The position numbers and the translations under genes are program-made. 64,000 nt of DNA from Candidatus Obscuribacterales bacterium. Lineage in GTDB: Bacteria > Cyanobacteriota > Vampirovibrionia > Obscuribacterales > Obscuribacteraceae. Positions 1 to 8,719 of this stretch are shown here, one piece after another. The stretch lies in the NCBI GenBank assembly GCA_021732025.1, contig JAKFVU010000036.1:1-64000 (forward strand), read 5' to 3'. Position 1 is the stretch's first letter. Each line of letters opens with the position of its first letter. Below the pieces are notes generated by a model that made no database searches, was not told the origin of the DNA, and worked only from the letters and a program-made list of their open reading frames with translations.

Positions 1-401
1 ATGCGTCCGGGCACTTCGGTTTCTGAGAGCATTTTTGCCGCAGTCAGGCCGCAGGCCATGTGACCATCGTGGCCGCAAGCGTGCATCACTCCTTGGTTTT
101 TAGAGACATAGCCCGCTTTGTTATCTTCATCGATAGGCAGACCGTCCATATCGGCACGAATGGCAATAAGCGGACCTTGCTTTCCTAGATCGCCAATGAC
201 ACCGGTTTTGCCAACGCCTTTTTTTGTTTTGTAGCCAAGAGATTCGAGGCGCTCGTTCATTAATTTGGCAGTTTCTAACTCATGAAAACTCAGCTCAGGA
301 TGTTCATGCAAATGCCGACGCATCTCAATTGTTTCGCGTTCGAGCCGCTTGGCATTGGTAAGAAAGTGTTTGTCGCTCTCTGCTTTTTCTGTAGTCGGCA
401 T
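1..401 (-). CDS. M20 family amidohydrolase/peptidase, N-terminal part (cut by window edge)
   Basis: The 133 visible residues are the N-terminal part of an M20D-type metallo-amidohydrolase (HipO / IAA-amino-acid hydrolase type), which removes N-acyl groups from amino acids or small peptides using a two-metal centre. Seen: the early RRHLHEHPELSFHE motif, the ADMDGLPI strand with a metal-binding region, and the VMHACGHDGHMA motif typical of this branch. Start: ATG at 399-401 preceded by an AGGGAAAG ribosome site. There is no signal peptide, so it is probably cytoplasmic. The C-terminal two thirds (dimerisation domain and remaining metal ligands) lie before base 1. Substrate cannot be told from this part. 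Confidence 0.9.
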   Translation of the reverse strand, partial: MPTTEKAESDKHFLTNAKRLERETIEMRRHLHEHPELSFHELETAKLMNERLESLGYKTKKGVGKTGVIGDLGKQGPLIAIRADMDGLPIDEDNKAGYVSKNQGVMHACGHDGHMACGLTAAKMLSETEVPGR

Positions 402-511
402 GGTCTTTCCCTGTTCGTTTTTTTTACTGCATCATGGCGTTAAAGTCTTCGCTGCCTCGCGGCTTCGAAGACTTCGAACTTTACTACGATTGCGCTGACG
501 CCGACAAGTGG

Positions 512-688
512 CTAGTATTGGCCGCGGCCGCCAGAACTTGGACGAAAGTTTGCTAGCGATTCATCTACTGTGGTTTGAGTAATGCGCAGAAACATCTGAG
601 TGAGAGCCTCAACTTGCTCGTCGGTGAATTTTGCATTGGTATCTTCCACAATGTTTTTGATAATTCTTGTGGCTTCAGATTTGAGCAT
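512..688 (-). CDS. small acidic helical protein, 58 aa, unknown function
   Basis: A 58-residue frame (MLKSEATRII... to ...SSGGRGQY) with ATG at 686-688 and a clear GGAGG five bases before it. The sequence is an amphipathic helix-rich segment with a short Gly-rich tail. I recognise no family. It lies between the M20 gene and a longer unknown gene, all on the minus strand. The strong ribosome site and sensible codon pattern argue that it is real; it is too short for most gene-length cut-offs. Confidence 0.6.
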   Translation of the reverse strand: MLKSEATRIIKNIVEDTNAKFTDEQVEALTQMFLRITQTTVDESLANFRPSSGGRGQY

Positions 689-788
689 GTTGCCTCCAAT
701 ATGGTCTTGTAATCTAGCTTTGACGCTCTTGAGTTTAGCGCGTTTATTTGTAACTGGTTAGTAAGTGATGAGTCAGCAGCACCTAGAT

Positions 789-1526
789 TTAGGCGAGAGC
801 TAGCTGGTCAAGAAGGCTAGAGAGCTGCCTTACTGGCTGAGCAAAGGCATTTTTAACGCGCTTCCACATAACGGCAAAACCACTCTTGGCTTGTTGGTTC
901 TTGCGGCAAGATGAGGCGCTCAACATTTTTTGATGCGTCTTTTTGTGAGCAATTTGCTCTTTTCTTTTAGAGTGAGTGATTTCAACCAAAGCACGCAGTT
1001 CAGTGGGTGAGCTAACTGGCAACATGCCAGTTTTAGGCGCTGGTAGTAGATTGCGCCGACGAGCGGGTGCGGGCATGATTGGCAAAGCTTGCAGCTTGGT
1101 TTGTGAGTTGCCTACAGTCAATACTAAGGGTGAAGAAATCGATGGTAATTTGTCGCTGGTGACGAAGCCTTCTTCGATACCGTTGTCTAGTGAGGCCAGC
1201 ACGCGGGCTGTTCTCTTCAGGCGCACTACGCTGCTGTCAGCGTACATGTTGCGCAAGGCTTCATTTGAAGACATTGATCCTGAGCGGATGTCTAGCAATT
1301 GGCTAAAGGTTGGTTGATCGCTAGTTAGGGCTTGTTCACGGTGCAATCTGCTTGCGCAGATTTCGTCGAATTCTTGGCTCATCATCGCCGCACTTGGTAA
1401 GACTTGAAAGCTTTTGGCGGAAGTAGTTTCGGCAGCAGGGGCGCTAAAAGATGGCGAGCTCATTGAACAGTACCTCGACGATTTGGTGTGATGGTTATGG
1501 ATGCCTTGCTGTTTATTGTTTTCCAT
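789..1526 (-). CDS. hypothetical protein, 245 aa, Ser/Ala-rich, basic C-terminus
   Basis: I do not recognise this family. Visible: a Ser/Thr/Ala-rich first 50 residues, a middle stretch with scattered hydrophobic residues, Pro/Arg-rich segments around residues 150-165, and a Lys/Arg-rich tail ending in a short amphipathic helix. No signal peptide, transmembrane segment or catalytic motif is visible, and much of it may be disordered. ATG at 1524-1526; no strong ribosome site precedes it. A divergent promoter region of about 200 bases separates it from the caspase gene. Confidence 0.6.
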   Translation of the reverse strand: MENNKQQGIHNHHTKSSRYCSMSSPSFSAPAAETTSAKSFQVLPSAAMMSQEFDEICASRLHREQALTSDQPTFSQLLDIRSGSMSSNEALRNMYADSSVVRLKRTARVLASLDNGIEEGFVTSDKLPSISSPLVLTVGNSQTKLQALPIMPAPARRRNLLPAPKTGMLPVSSPTELRALVEITHSKRKEQIAHKKTHQKMLSASSCRKNQQAKSGFAVMWKRVKNAFAQPVRQLSSLLDQLALA

Positions 1527-1727
1527 AATGACAACGACGCCTAAACGTTGTCAGCACCTCTTGGCACCATGTTTAATGTGCGGAACTCTCTAAAAGTTCG
1601 CTTTTGCTCGTTTGTGGCATTAGGGTTCGTGCCAATTTACGGCTAGCCAAAAGGCAATTGCCATAAATGAGGTATAAGAGCTACAGGATTCTCGGTTTCA
1701 CTAAAATTGACTAAACAAGGACAAGCA

Positions 1728-3194
1728 GTGAACAGCACTATTAAATCTCTTGTAGCCCTTGCCCTTACGGTGTCAGGCCTGCCCGCCTTGGGGGCTGACA
1801 CTGTGGCGACCCCTACCAATAGTTTGGTCACTAGTACAGAGGTGTCCAAGCTGCCCATAGTGGCCGATGGAGTGAACAAGCCAGTAAGAGACAAATGGGC
1901 CTTGATTGTTGGCATTGGCGAGTTTAACAGCGATAAAATTCCTAAGCTTAAATATGCCACCAAAGATGCTCGTGACTTCTATAACTATTTGACTAAAGAA
2001 GCCAACTTTGCCCCTGATCACGTGCGTATATTGCTCGACGGTAAGGCCACTCAGCGTCGCATTATGTCTGAGTTAGGTAGTAAGTTTCTGGCACGATTGG
2101 CGCGTCCCGATGACATGATTGTGCTCTTTTTCTCTACTCATGGCAGCCCGTCGCAGATGGACCTTCGCGGCCGTAACTATATTGTTGCTGCTGATTCTGA
2201 CCCTGAAGACCTCTTCGCCACTGGCATTGAAATGCAAAAAGTGCTTGAATCGATTCAAAGTCGGGTGCTCTCTGACCGCGTCTTGCTGGTGATGGATGCT
2301 TGTCATAGCGGCAGTGCCAGCGGTGAAGGTAAGGGCATTGCCCGTACAGGTAACTTTGATGCCGAGGTCCTGGCCGAAGGATCTGGACAAATGGTGATTT
2401 GTTCGAGTAAACCAGACGAACAATCGTGGGAATCAAAGCGTTATCAAAATGGTGTATTCACCAAAAATCTTCTAGACGGATTGCGCTCAGGTGGCTCATC
2501 GACACCTATATCAAAAGCCTTTGACAAAGCCCAATCGTCGATTCAAAATGAGGTAAAAGAAGACCATCCTGGTGCTCGGCAAACTCCGGTCATGCACAGC
2601 AAATGGTCTGGCAATGAGCTTCTTCTAGCAATTAGGCCGGCTGCACCAGAGAGAATTCCACCAACAGTATTTGAAGACTTAGATTTGGATAGCACCGATG
2701 TGGCTACAGGGGCCGCTGTTCCTGTTAAGAAGGCGAGCAAGCCTGTGCAAAATCCAGAATCTGCGCCCGAAGATTTTTCACCGGCTCGCTCTGGATCTCG
2801 CAGTAACACTGCGTCTTATGCCCCGCGCTACAGCGCTGATGGTGCCGCAAGTGAAGATAGTGATAAAAAACTCGTCTTGACCAAAATCTATTTTTCAAAT
2901 GACCCCACACCAGAAAAGTCTTATCAGTATGCTTGTGAGGCCTCAGGTGCTAACTTCAATAACACCGACCTCTATTACCGAAAAGCAGCACTGCTGATTC
3001 AGATGGGCAAGTTTGGCAAAGCTATGCAACAGCTCACTGATGTTTTAGTGGACGATCCAAATAACGAGCACTATCGCTTGGCGCGCGCATTTTGCTATGC
3101 CAAACAAGGCATGAGAGCTCTGGCTGCTGAAGATATACGCACAGCTCAGTTTAAGAATCCCAAACTGCCAACCAAAATTGAATTCGGCGACTAG
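1728..3194 (+). CDS. exported caspase-like peptidase (C14) with C-terminal TPR
   Basis: Caspase-family cysteine protease (metacaspase/orthocaspase type, peptidase C14). Seen: an N-terminal signal peptide (basic start, hydrophobic core, cut near LGA-DT), then the caspase domain from about residue 45: WALIVGIGEFNSD beta strand, catalytic His in FFSTHGSPSQ, catalytic Cys in LLVMDACHSGSAS, followed by an S/T/P-rich linker and a helical TPR-like pair in the last 80 residues. The frame is open from 1707 (TTG), but GTG 1728 has AAGGA at the right distance and begins the signal peptide, so I use it. Substrate and role are unknown; the TPR may bind partners. Exported caspases of this type occur in many environmental bacteria. 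Confidence 0.9.
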   Translation: MNSTIKSLVALALTVSGLPALGADTVATPTNSLVTSTEVSKLPIVADGVNKPVRDKWALIVGIGEFNSDKIPKLKYATKDARDFYNYLTKEANFAPDHVRILLDGKATQRRIMSELGSKFLARLARPDDMIVLFFSTHGSPSQMDLRGRNYIVAADSDPEDLFATGIEMQKVLESIQSRVLSDRVLLVMDACHSGSASGEGKGIARTGNFDAEVLAEGSGQMVICSSKPDEQSWESKRYQNGVFTKNLLDGLRSGGSSTPISKAFDKAQSSIQNEVKEDHPGARQTPVMHSKWSGNELLLAIRPAAPERIPPTVFEDLDLDSTDVATGAAVPVKKASKPVQNPESAPEDFSPARSGSRSNTASYAPRYSADGAASEDSDKKLVLTKIYFSNDPTPEKSYQYACEASGANFNNTDLYYRKAALLIQMGKFGKAMQQLTDVLVDDPNNEHYRLARAFCYAKQGMRALAAEDIRTAQFKNPKLPTKIEFGD

Positions 3195-3461
3195 CCCTTG
3201 GCATTTGGCCAGCCAAAGCCTGAATTGCCAGTTCTCTAATTTATTGGCTATCCCCCGGTTGGGGTCATATCCCTGCGCTAGGGAAAACCCCAGTTTATGA
3301 GTCGTCTATTAAGCGCAAAACAGCCATTTGCTGTAGATGCCATAGCTTGCTGGGTTGTTTCTGGCCTCTCACTACGGTTATGTTCTGTGCTGTATTTATC
3401 TATCTCTCCTTCCAAATAACCTTTAGGCTCTTCCACAAAACCCTTATCTGACGCTCTTTTT

Positions 3462-3497
3462 CTAGCCCTTTCTTAAGACAGCAGTCTTGAGGGCTAG
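3462..3497 (+). promoter_or_regulatory. hairpin in leader of the His-rich membrane protein gene
   Basis: Long inverted repeat: CTAGCCCT (3462-3469) pairs with GGGCTAG (3491-3497) and CTTAAGAC (3472-3479) with GTCTTGAG (3484-3491). It ends 34 bases before the ATG at 3532, with a T-rich stretch before rather than after it on the plus strand. It could be a leader structure or an operator. Function is inferred from position only. Confidence 0.35.
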
Positions 3498-3531
3498 CAG
3501 CGTCTTTGCTAACTTAACTCTGGAGCAAACC

Positions 3532-4308
3532 ATGAATCATGACCACATGAATCACCTGGAGCACATGCAGCATATGAGCGGGCATGGCTCTACGTTTCCT
3601 TTTCTCTCGCTACTGGCTGGATTTTTCCTGCTGGGAGCGCTGTTCTACTGTTTCCGCCTGTTCAGTCCCAAGTATCTGACCAAGGTCAATGGCTATCTGG
3701 ACCGTGAAAACGAAGTCTGGCATGGAGCTTGCATGGTTGGAATGGTGAGTTGCTTGGCGCCGACATGGTTTGGCATCGCAGACCTGTTCTGGCAAGTCAC
3801 CTTCGCTGTTGGCACTGTCTGGTATCTTGTGCGCGCTTTCACCTACGGTCGTACTCTGCCCTTCAACAAGCAGTGGTATGACTTTGCCCATGCCGCCATG
3901 ATGTTTGGTATGTGGTGGATGTTTGCGGCACCGCTGAGCGGCATCGTTGTCACGGTTGTCTCCACTGCATATTGGGCTTGGTTTGGCTCGTACTACGCCA
4001 TGCGCCTCTACAATGACTTCAAGAAGCCACATTGGCTCTCTTTTGGTCAGGACATTGCTCACTTTGGCATGGCTGTGGTTATGGCTTTGATGATGGTGTT
4101 TCCCACCACCTTCATGGGTCATCAGCACAATATGCCCAGTCACGACATGCCCGGCCACAGTGCCCCAGGTCACGACATGCCAGGCCACGATATGCCCGGT
4201 CACGATATGTCTGGCCACGATATGACGGACCCCTCAATTTGTCGCAGTCCGGTAACACCTGCTGATTCTGCCGCTTCTTCGCCGAAGTCAGAATCTGTCC
4301 CCAAATAA
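3532..4308 (+). CDS. DUF5134-like integral membrane protein with His-rich tandem repeats
   Basis: Polytopic membrane protein of 258 residues resembling the DUF5134 group. Seen: a short His/Met-rich N-terminus (MNHDHMNHLEHMQHM), then about six hydrophobic segments with conserved-looking His residues within or beside them (EVWHGACM, YDFAHAAMM, DIAHFGMA), then a C-terminal tail with six repeats of M-P-G-H-D. The His/Met pattern suggests binding of copper or another soft metal; that is inference. Start: ATG 3532 with CTGGAG upstream. The open frame extends to 3487 but without a ribosome site. A strong terminator follows directly. Confidence 0.7.
   Translation: MNHDHMNHLEHMQHMSGHGSTFPFLSLLAGFFLLGALFYCFRLFSPKYLTKVNGYLDRENEVWHGACMVGMVSCLAPTWFGIADLFWQVTFAVGTVWYLVRAFTYGRTLPFNKQWYDFAHAAMMFGMWWMFAAPLSGIVVTVVSTAYWAWFGSYYAMRLYNDFKKPHWLSFGQDIAHFGMAVVMALMMVFPTTFMGHQHNMPSHDMPGHSAPGHDMPGHDMPGHDMSGHDMTDPSICRSPVTPADSAASSPKSESVPK
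4132..4221 (+). repeat. six tandem 15-bp units encoding (M/A)-(P/S)-(G/S)-H-(D/S)
   Basis: Six consecutive in-frame 15-bp units, consensus close to ATGCCCGGTCACGAC, code for MPSHD, MPGHS, APGHD, MPGHD, MPGHD and MSGHD in the tail of the membrane protein. The regular His and Met spacing is typical of low-complexity metal-binding tails. Such repeats change copy number easily. Confidence 0.85.
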
Positions 4309-4316
4309 TTCCTTCT

Positions 4317-4369
4317 GTGAGGGCTGAAATGTTCACTTCGTGTGACTTTCAGCCCTCACTTCTTTTTTT
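4317..4369 (+). terminator. Rho-independent terminator
   Basis: Perfect 13-bp stem (4317-4329 with 4347-4359) around a 17-base loop, followed by a T-rich run. It lies eight bases after the stop of the His-rich membrane protein gene. Confidence 0.85.
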
Positions 4370-4526
4370 ACCAGATCTATTCATTCATATAGTACACAGT
4401 TGCCACCATAAACGGAGAAAGGCTAAACGTGGTCTTAACGTTAGCATCTGTAATCTGGCTCTCATCGAACTTCTTACTACTCTCATTCTTACTACTTCTA
4501 TTCTTACTTTCTACGAGGTGTTGACC

Positions 4527-5123
4527 GTGCCTGACATAGCAACAGATAAAGACGTGTGCAAAGATACCGGACGATTTGAAGTGCCAAAAGAGGAACACTC
4601 AAATTGGCTAACTCAAGCCGTGAGCGACGCCTACGATTATTTTGTACCGCCAGAAAATACTAGACCTTACGATATAGGTGGATTGTGGGAAATACAAGAT
4701 GATCTCAAAGCTCATTGCGGTAAGCCTATTGAATTAACTCCTGAGCAATCTGAAGCTGCTGCCCGTATGGCCGAACATATTAGTTTTACTGGAAAATTTG
4801 GCACCGCCAGTGATGCCGACCAAGCGGCAATGGAAGCGGCCTTAAAATCTGGGCATATGGAAGACTTCGTACGTGATGTAAACACCTATCTAGCTCGCTG
4901 GGGTTCAGACTTTAGGTTAGACAACACCGACTTTACCGAGCGCATGACTTATGCCGGTGACGAAAACCTGGCTACTGGTAGCTTGCCGATAGAGAAAAAC
5001 AACCCTCGCAGTAGTTTGACTATCACTGATACAGCCTTAGGGGGCGTAAGCGACAGCCAGGTCGTTGCCTCCGATCCTTCCGTGGCCGGATATCTCGAGC
5101 CTGTTCCGAGCAAGCGTCATTAA
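4527..5123 (+). CDS. hypothetical soluble protein, 198 aa
   Basis: No family recognised. GTG 4527 has GAGG eight bases upstream; the frame stays open back to 4317, but that extension runs through the terminator of the previous gene and has AT-rich, non-coding character, so I reject it. The protein is acidic, without signal peptide or membrane segment. It contains helical segments (for instance around LTPEQSEAAARMAEH and AMEAALKSGHMEDFV) and a Ser/Thr-rich C-terminal third that is probably disordered. It converges with the next gene on the minus strand, 26 bases away. Confidence 0.65.
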   Translation: MPDIATDKDVCKDTGRFEVPKEEHSNWLTQAVSDAYDYFVPPENTRPYDIGGLWEIQDDLKAHCGKPIELTPEQSEAAARMAEHISFTGKFGTASDADQAAMEAALKSGHMEDFVRDVNTYLARWGSDFRLDNTDFTERMTYAGDENLATGSLPIEKNNPRSSLTITDTALGGVSDSQVVASDPSVAGYLEPVPSKRH

Positions 5124-5149
5124 TAGAGAGAAGAAACTGCAACTTACTG

Positions 5150-6328
5150 TCAGTAAGAACTTGCTGTAATTCTATCTTCTTCGGCTTCCTGACTCATTCC
5201 AAGCTCCTGAAAAATCGTAGCCCGCTGCTCGTAAGCAATAGCTTCTTTATCATGTATTTTCACATGTTCGTTAGCCATTTCTAGTGCTAGTGGCCAGTCT
5301 CGGTTGTACACAGCTGTGTCAGCGAGGGTGTTCCAAAGATAGCCGTCAGTGCCATAGCGTTTCTTGTATTTCTTTGTTAGAGTCTGAAACTCTCGGTCTC
5401 TCTCTGGTAGCCGTCCTAGAACTCCCAATCTCCTGATCTTCCAACGACTGTCTCGGCGGTTGAAACGGATCACTTTGTTTGCCATTTTCACTGCAATGGC
5501 ATAAGAGCCCACAGACTTTGCCCGTTCAAAGTGGCGTTTGGCAGCTTCTGTGTTAAACGGAGAGATTGTTGTGGTTAGTTCAACCTGGCTTTTTAGTAAC
5601 CGTTCGTATTCGTGCGAACTCATGTTTTTGTTATAGCCAGGGTAAATTCCCTGTGCCCAGAGATAGTCGACTCCGTATGTCAGGCAATTCCAGCCAGCTA
5701 GCAAGATTGCTAGCAACGGAGCCATCAGCGCGGTTCTGCGAATATTCTTTTGCGTGCGCTCAGAGAAAACGTCTGAAGAGCTCGGGCGTTTGTGACAGAT
5801 GGCATAGATTGTTGCCGCTACGCTTAAGGCGGCGAACAGACAGATGCCTACAATAGAGGCTTTGTACATGTAGCCACTGGTATAAGCTATAACGCCGCAA
5901 GCGGCCGCTCCTAAAGCGAAATAGGCAAGGTTGAATATTTGCTGCCCGCTGCCATCCCACCACTTGCGAAAGCGGTTGTCGTCTGCAAAGTTGCCGGGCC
6001 CATCAAAGTCGTAGACTGAGGTCCAGATATGCTCTGTATGGTTTTTACTCGACTCAATATCTTTTGCTTGGCTTTCAAGTCTGCTGCCAGCTTGATTTTC
6101 AGTGCATAGGCTGGCGGTGGCTAGACCGTCACTGGTTTCACAGTCATTGGTCTTACAGTCACTGGTTTTACAGTCAGTAGTTTGACTGTCCGTGGGTCTA
6201 CTGTCACAGGTCTGACCGGTTGCTGTAGACACGAGGCTGTCTGTTGCTTGCTCAAAGGGCACTTCAACAAGCTCTGGATTGACAGTCTTAAGAGCTTCCA
6301 TAGGGGTTTTGTAGATTTTGTCCGCCAT
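5150..6328 (-). CDS. membrane protein with N-terminal T-D-C repeats and C-terminal TPR
   Basis: 392-residue protein of unknown function. Seen: an N-terminal region with degenerate five-residue repeats (TDSQT, TDCKT, SDCKT, NDCET, about residues 46-66), a hydrophobic region with two adjacent membrane segments around residues 130-180 (FALGAAACGVIAY; VGICLFAALSVAAT), a third near residue 205 (MAPLLAILLAGW), then a soluble C-terminal region with helical TPR-like pairs (YLWNTLADTAVYNRDWPLALEMA). The TPR part would lie on one side of the membrane as a protein-binding platform. ATG at 6326-6328 with GGGAG further upstream than usual. Confidence 0.7.
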   Translation of the reverse strand: MADKIYKTPMEALKTVNPELVEVPFEQATDSLVSTATGQTCDSRPTDSQTTDCKTSDCKTNDCETSDGLATASLCTENQAGSRLESQAKDIESSKNHTEHIWTSVYDFDGPGNFADDNRFRKWWDGSGQQIFNLAYFALGAAACGVIAYTSGYMYKASIVGICLFAALSVAATIYAICHKRPSSSDVFSERTQKNIRRTALMAPLLAILLAGWNCLTYGVDYLWAQGIYPGYNKNMSSHEYERLLKSQVELTTTISPFNTEAAKRHFERAKSVGSYAIAVKMANKVIRFNRRDSRWKIRRLGVLGRLPERDREFQTLTKKYKKRYGTDGYLWNTLADTAVYNRDWPLALEMANEHVKIHDKEAIAYEQRATIFQELGMSQEAEEDRITASSY

Positions 6329-6597
6329 CAGTAATTGATCTCCCTGTCAGCGGCGAAGGCAAGACTGAGTCAAAGCTCCCTATCGACATCTTACCCGCAG
6401 ATCGCCTGAGAAGCGACATTAAAGGTAAATGCAGGGCAATTGCGCCGGCACTAGATTTCTCATTTTTTTTGTAAGCCAGTAATCATTATTATTATTCAAA
6501 TCACGTGTTGTTTAGTGCGTTTTCGTGGTCAGTAGTCGAGAAAGCAATTAGCAAGCTTTCTATGGCTGAATAGAAATAGGCATCCCGCGAGAACAGC

Positions 6598-7026
6598 ATG
6601 AGCGCACTATCCGACAATGAAATTCGCGAGCGACTAATTTCATATACCTGTCAGCGCAATTGCTGCGGAGTAGCTGAACAGTCAGGCATTTGCTGCACCT
6701 TGGGTGATAAAGACTGGATTTTAGGACCGATTGAAGACCATGCTGAGGTTTTGAAACGGTTAGAAGATCGCTTAGGCAGGCCGGTTCCTTTCGTTGAAGT
6801 TTTCATCGACTATGAAGAGGGTCGAGCATTATTTCCTGACAAAAGTAGTTGGCAGAACCCGGCACACTATCCAGCCATGCGCGTTGTTCCTGATGCTATC
6901 AGTCGCTATTCATGCGCATTCCTTAAGGGTGGCAAGTGCTCCATTCATGAGATCAAACCGACTATCTGCGCCAGTTTTCTTTGTGAATACCTACAGAAAG
7001 TTGTTCGCTCAGTAGTCGGTAGTTAG
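6598..7026 (+). CDS. YkgJ-like cysteine cluster protein
   Basis: 142 residues matching the zinc/iron-chelating Cys-cluster family (YkgJ type, PF03692). Seen: C-x5-C-C near residues 18-24, GICCTLGD at about 32, and the C-terminal pattern CAFLKGGKCSIHEIKPTIC followed by FLCEY. The Cys set is compatible with a bound metal or Fe-S cluster; the biochemical role of the family is largely unknown. ATG 6598 has only a weak upstream GAGAA. About 270 bases upstream (6329-6597) hold no gene, only an AT-rich probable promoter stretch. Confidence 0.8.
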   Translation: MSALSDNEIRERLISYTCQRNCCGVAEQSGICCTLGDKDWILGPIEDHAEVLKRLEDRLGRPVPFVEVFIDYEEGRALFPDKSSWQNPAHYPAMRVVPDAISRYSCAFLKGGKCSIHEIKPTICASFLCEYLQKVVRSVVGS

Positions 7027-7061
7027 TTTCCGGCACAATAAAATACTGCATACAAAACAAC

Positions 7062-8018
7062 TTACTGGCCTGCTCTCATGTCTAGTTCAACAACAACGGG
7101 CAGGTGATCGCTGCCGACTTCTGTGCCTGTGTAGCGCCTAACTGTCTTGATGTCTTTGCTCACCAAACAGTGGTCAATCGGCAACATTGCAATCTTGTGA
7201 AAGGTGCTCCAGCTTGGTTGCGGGCCAAAGCCTTGCTCAGTATCAACGAGTTTACTGTCAGTAAGTAGCTTAGTGAAGTAACTCGACCAAGGTGTGCAAT
7301 TTAAGTCTCCAGCTAGTACAACAGGTCCGCCACTACTGGCTTCAATAGCCTCTTTGGCATAAATAGTGAATTCGTCATTTCTCAATGGCCATTCTTTCAT
7401 TGGAATAAAAGGGTGAGCCATGATCATAGTGAAGTGTCCACTAGCCAGCTTGATTTTAACTATTGCCCTCGGTCGTTTCAGTCGGCTAAAGAATCTAATT
7501 TCTTTGCTCTCTAAAGGGATGCGGCTGAAGATGGCAATACCACCGCCGGTAGTGTCGGCAACGGTGTAGGGGTAATTTGCTAACCCGGCCTTTAAGGCAG
7601 TAAGCCAAATGGGAGTTACTTCTGAGAAGCCGATGACGTCAGGGTTAGTTTCAATGATCTGTTGTACCACCGCGAAATATTTTTTATTTTTCCCACCCCA
7701 AAGATTGAACTGCATGATCTTGATGTGGTGCACGTCGTCAGCTTTTGCGGACAATCTGTTCATTGGTGGGGCCGGAAGATAAAGCATGGCTATTGCTGCA
7801 AAGTTTGACAGAAAGGCACTGGCTGCCAGCGTTATCGCCAGTACGTTTTTCAAAGGAAGTGTGGCTAGCAAAAGTATTAAACCGACAGCGGCAAATATTA
7901 GTCGTAGGTGGCAAATTAATTCGAGCGCTTGGCTGAGCGAGCTGAAATATGCTGCCACAGAGACTATGAGCAGGGCAATTGAAAGAGTGTTGACTAGAAA
8001 CAATAGGACGTTTTTCAA
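7062..8018 (-). CDS. membrane-anchored endonuclease/exonuclease/phosphatase family protein
   Basis: 318 residues. Three hydrophobic segments fill the first 90 residues, followed by an EEP domain (PF03372; Mg-dependent phosphodiester hydrolases, YafD-like). Seen: MQFNLWGG with the first Asn, the GFSEVTP strand carrying the metal-binding Glu, MAHPFIP, the LAGDLNCTPWS motif, and GSDHLPVVVEL at the C-terminus with the catalytic Asp-His pair. All core residues are present, so it should be active, probably outside the cytoplasmic membrane given the topology. The substrate (nucleic acid, phospholipid or inositol phosphate) cannot be told. It is divergent from the GNAT gene, with 14 bases between the starts. 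Confidence 0.85.
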   Translation of the reverse strand: MKNVLLFLVNTLSIALLIVSVAAYFSSLSQALELICHLRLIFAAVGLILLLATLPLKNVLAITLAASAFLSNFAAIAMLYLPAPPMNRLSAKADDVHHIKIMQFNLWGGKNKKYFAVVQQIIETNPDVIGFSEVTPIWLTALKAGLANYPYTVADTTGGGIAIFSRIPLESKEIRFFSRLKRPRAIVKIKLASGHFTMIMAHPFIPMKEWPLRNDEFTIYAKEAIEASSGGPVVLAGDLNCTPWSSYFTKLLTDSKLVDTEQGFGPQPSWSTFHKIAMLPIDHCLVSKDIKTVRRYTGTEVGSDHLPVVVELDMRAGQ

Positions 8019-8032
8019 ATGACGTTCTCGGT

Positions 8033-8599
8033 ATGGTTAGTGGCGTATTGTGGCATATTGCAGAAGCCATGACCAAATCGAGTAGAGACAATCTAAACCT
8101 AAACATCAGACTGCTCAATTCAGCAGACTTTTCTATGTTTTGGCCTGTCAGATTGTTGGCATTGCAAGAGAGTCCCCATGCTTTTGGCGCTTCTTATGAA
8201 GAAAGTTTGGCTATGAGTGAACAAGAGGCAGTTTCTCGGTTGAGCCCAAAAGACGGCGGATTTATTTTGGGTGCATTCGCTGATCAATTGGTTGGTATAG
8301 CTGGCCTGGCTCGCCAGCCTGGTATAAAAGTGCGACACAAGGCCACTATTTGGGGCGTTTACGTTGTCCCGACAGCGCGGGGCAGAGGTATTGCGAGATT
8401 GCTGTTTGAAGACTTGCTGGCACGGTGTCAGGCCGTTGAAGGGTTGGAAGAAGTAGTGCTCAGCGTTGTCACCACAAACCAAGCTGCTAAGGAGTTGTAT
8501 CTATCACTTGGTTTTGAGGTTTATGGTTTAGAGAAACGCGCCCTTAAGGTTGATAATGAGTATTTCGATGAAGAGCTGATGACTCGTGCAATAACCTGA
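8033..8599 (+). CDS. GNAT family N-acetyltransferase
   Basis: Acetyl-CoA-dependent N-acetyltransferase fold (PF00583). The acetyl-CoA pyrophosphate-binding motif A is clear: VYVVPTARGRGIARLLFE near residue 115-132, followed by motif B-like LSVVTTNQAAKELYLSLGFEVYG. The N-terminal part (RLLNSADFSMFWPVRLLAL...SPHAFGASYEES) matches GNATs that often act on amino groups of small molecules or proteins; the substrate is unknown. Start is uncertain: ATG 8033 or ATG 8069, neither with a clear ribosome site. It nearly abuts the divergent EEP gene and ends before a strong hairpin terminator. Confidence 0.85.
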   Translation: MVSGVLWHIAEAMTKSSRDNLNLNIRLLNSADFSMFWPVRLLALQESPHAFGASYEESLAMSEQEAVSRLSPKDGGFILGAFADQLVGIAGLARQPGIKVRHKATIWGVYVVPTARGRGIARLLFEDLLARCQAVEGLEEVVLSVVTTNQAAKELYLSLGFEVYGLEKRALKVDNEYFDEELMTRAIT

Positions 8600-8672
8600 T
8601 GAATACAAGTTTTGCTGTATAACTATATGCTCTAATAGCTAAGTGATTTTAAAAATAGTCTTTGAGCCACCG

Positions 8673-8703
8673 GGGGCAAGCACAATTGCTTGCCCCTCTG
8701 TTT
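8673..8703 (+). terminator. Rho-independent terminator
   Basis: Perfect 10-bp stem (GGGGCAAGCA at 8673-8682 with 8687-8696) with a four-base loop, followed by TCTGTTT. An A-rich stretch on the other side makes it potentially bidirectional; it separates the GNAT gene from the converging membrane-protein gene. Confidence 0.8.
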
Positions 8704-8719
8704 CGCGTGAATAGAAGCG

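Noticed and set aside
4317-4526. N-terminal extension of the 198-aa protein
   Set aside because: Covers the terminator of the previous gene; the GTG at 4527 has a good ribosome site.
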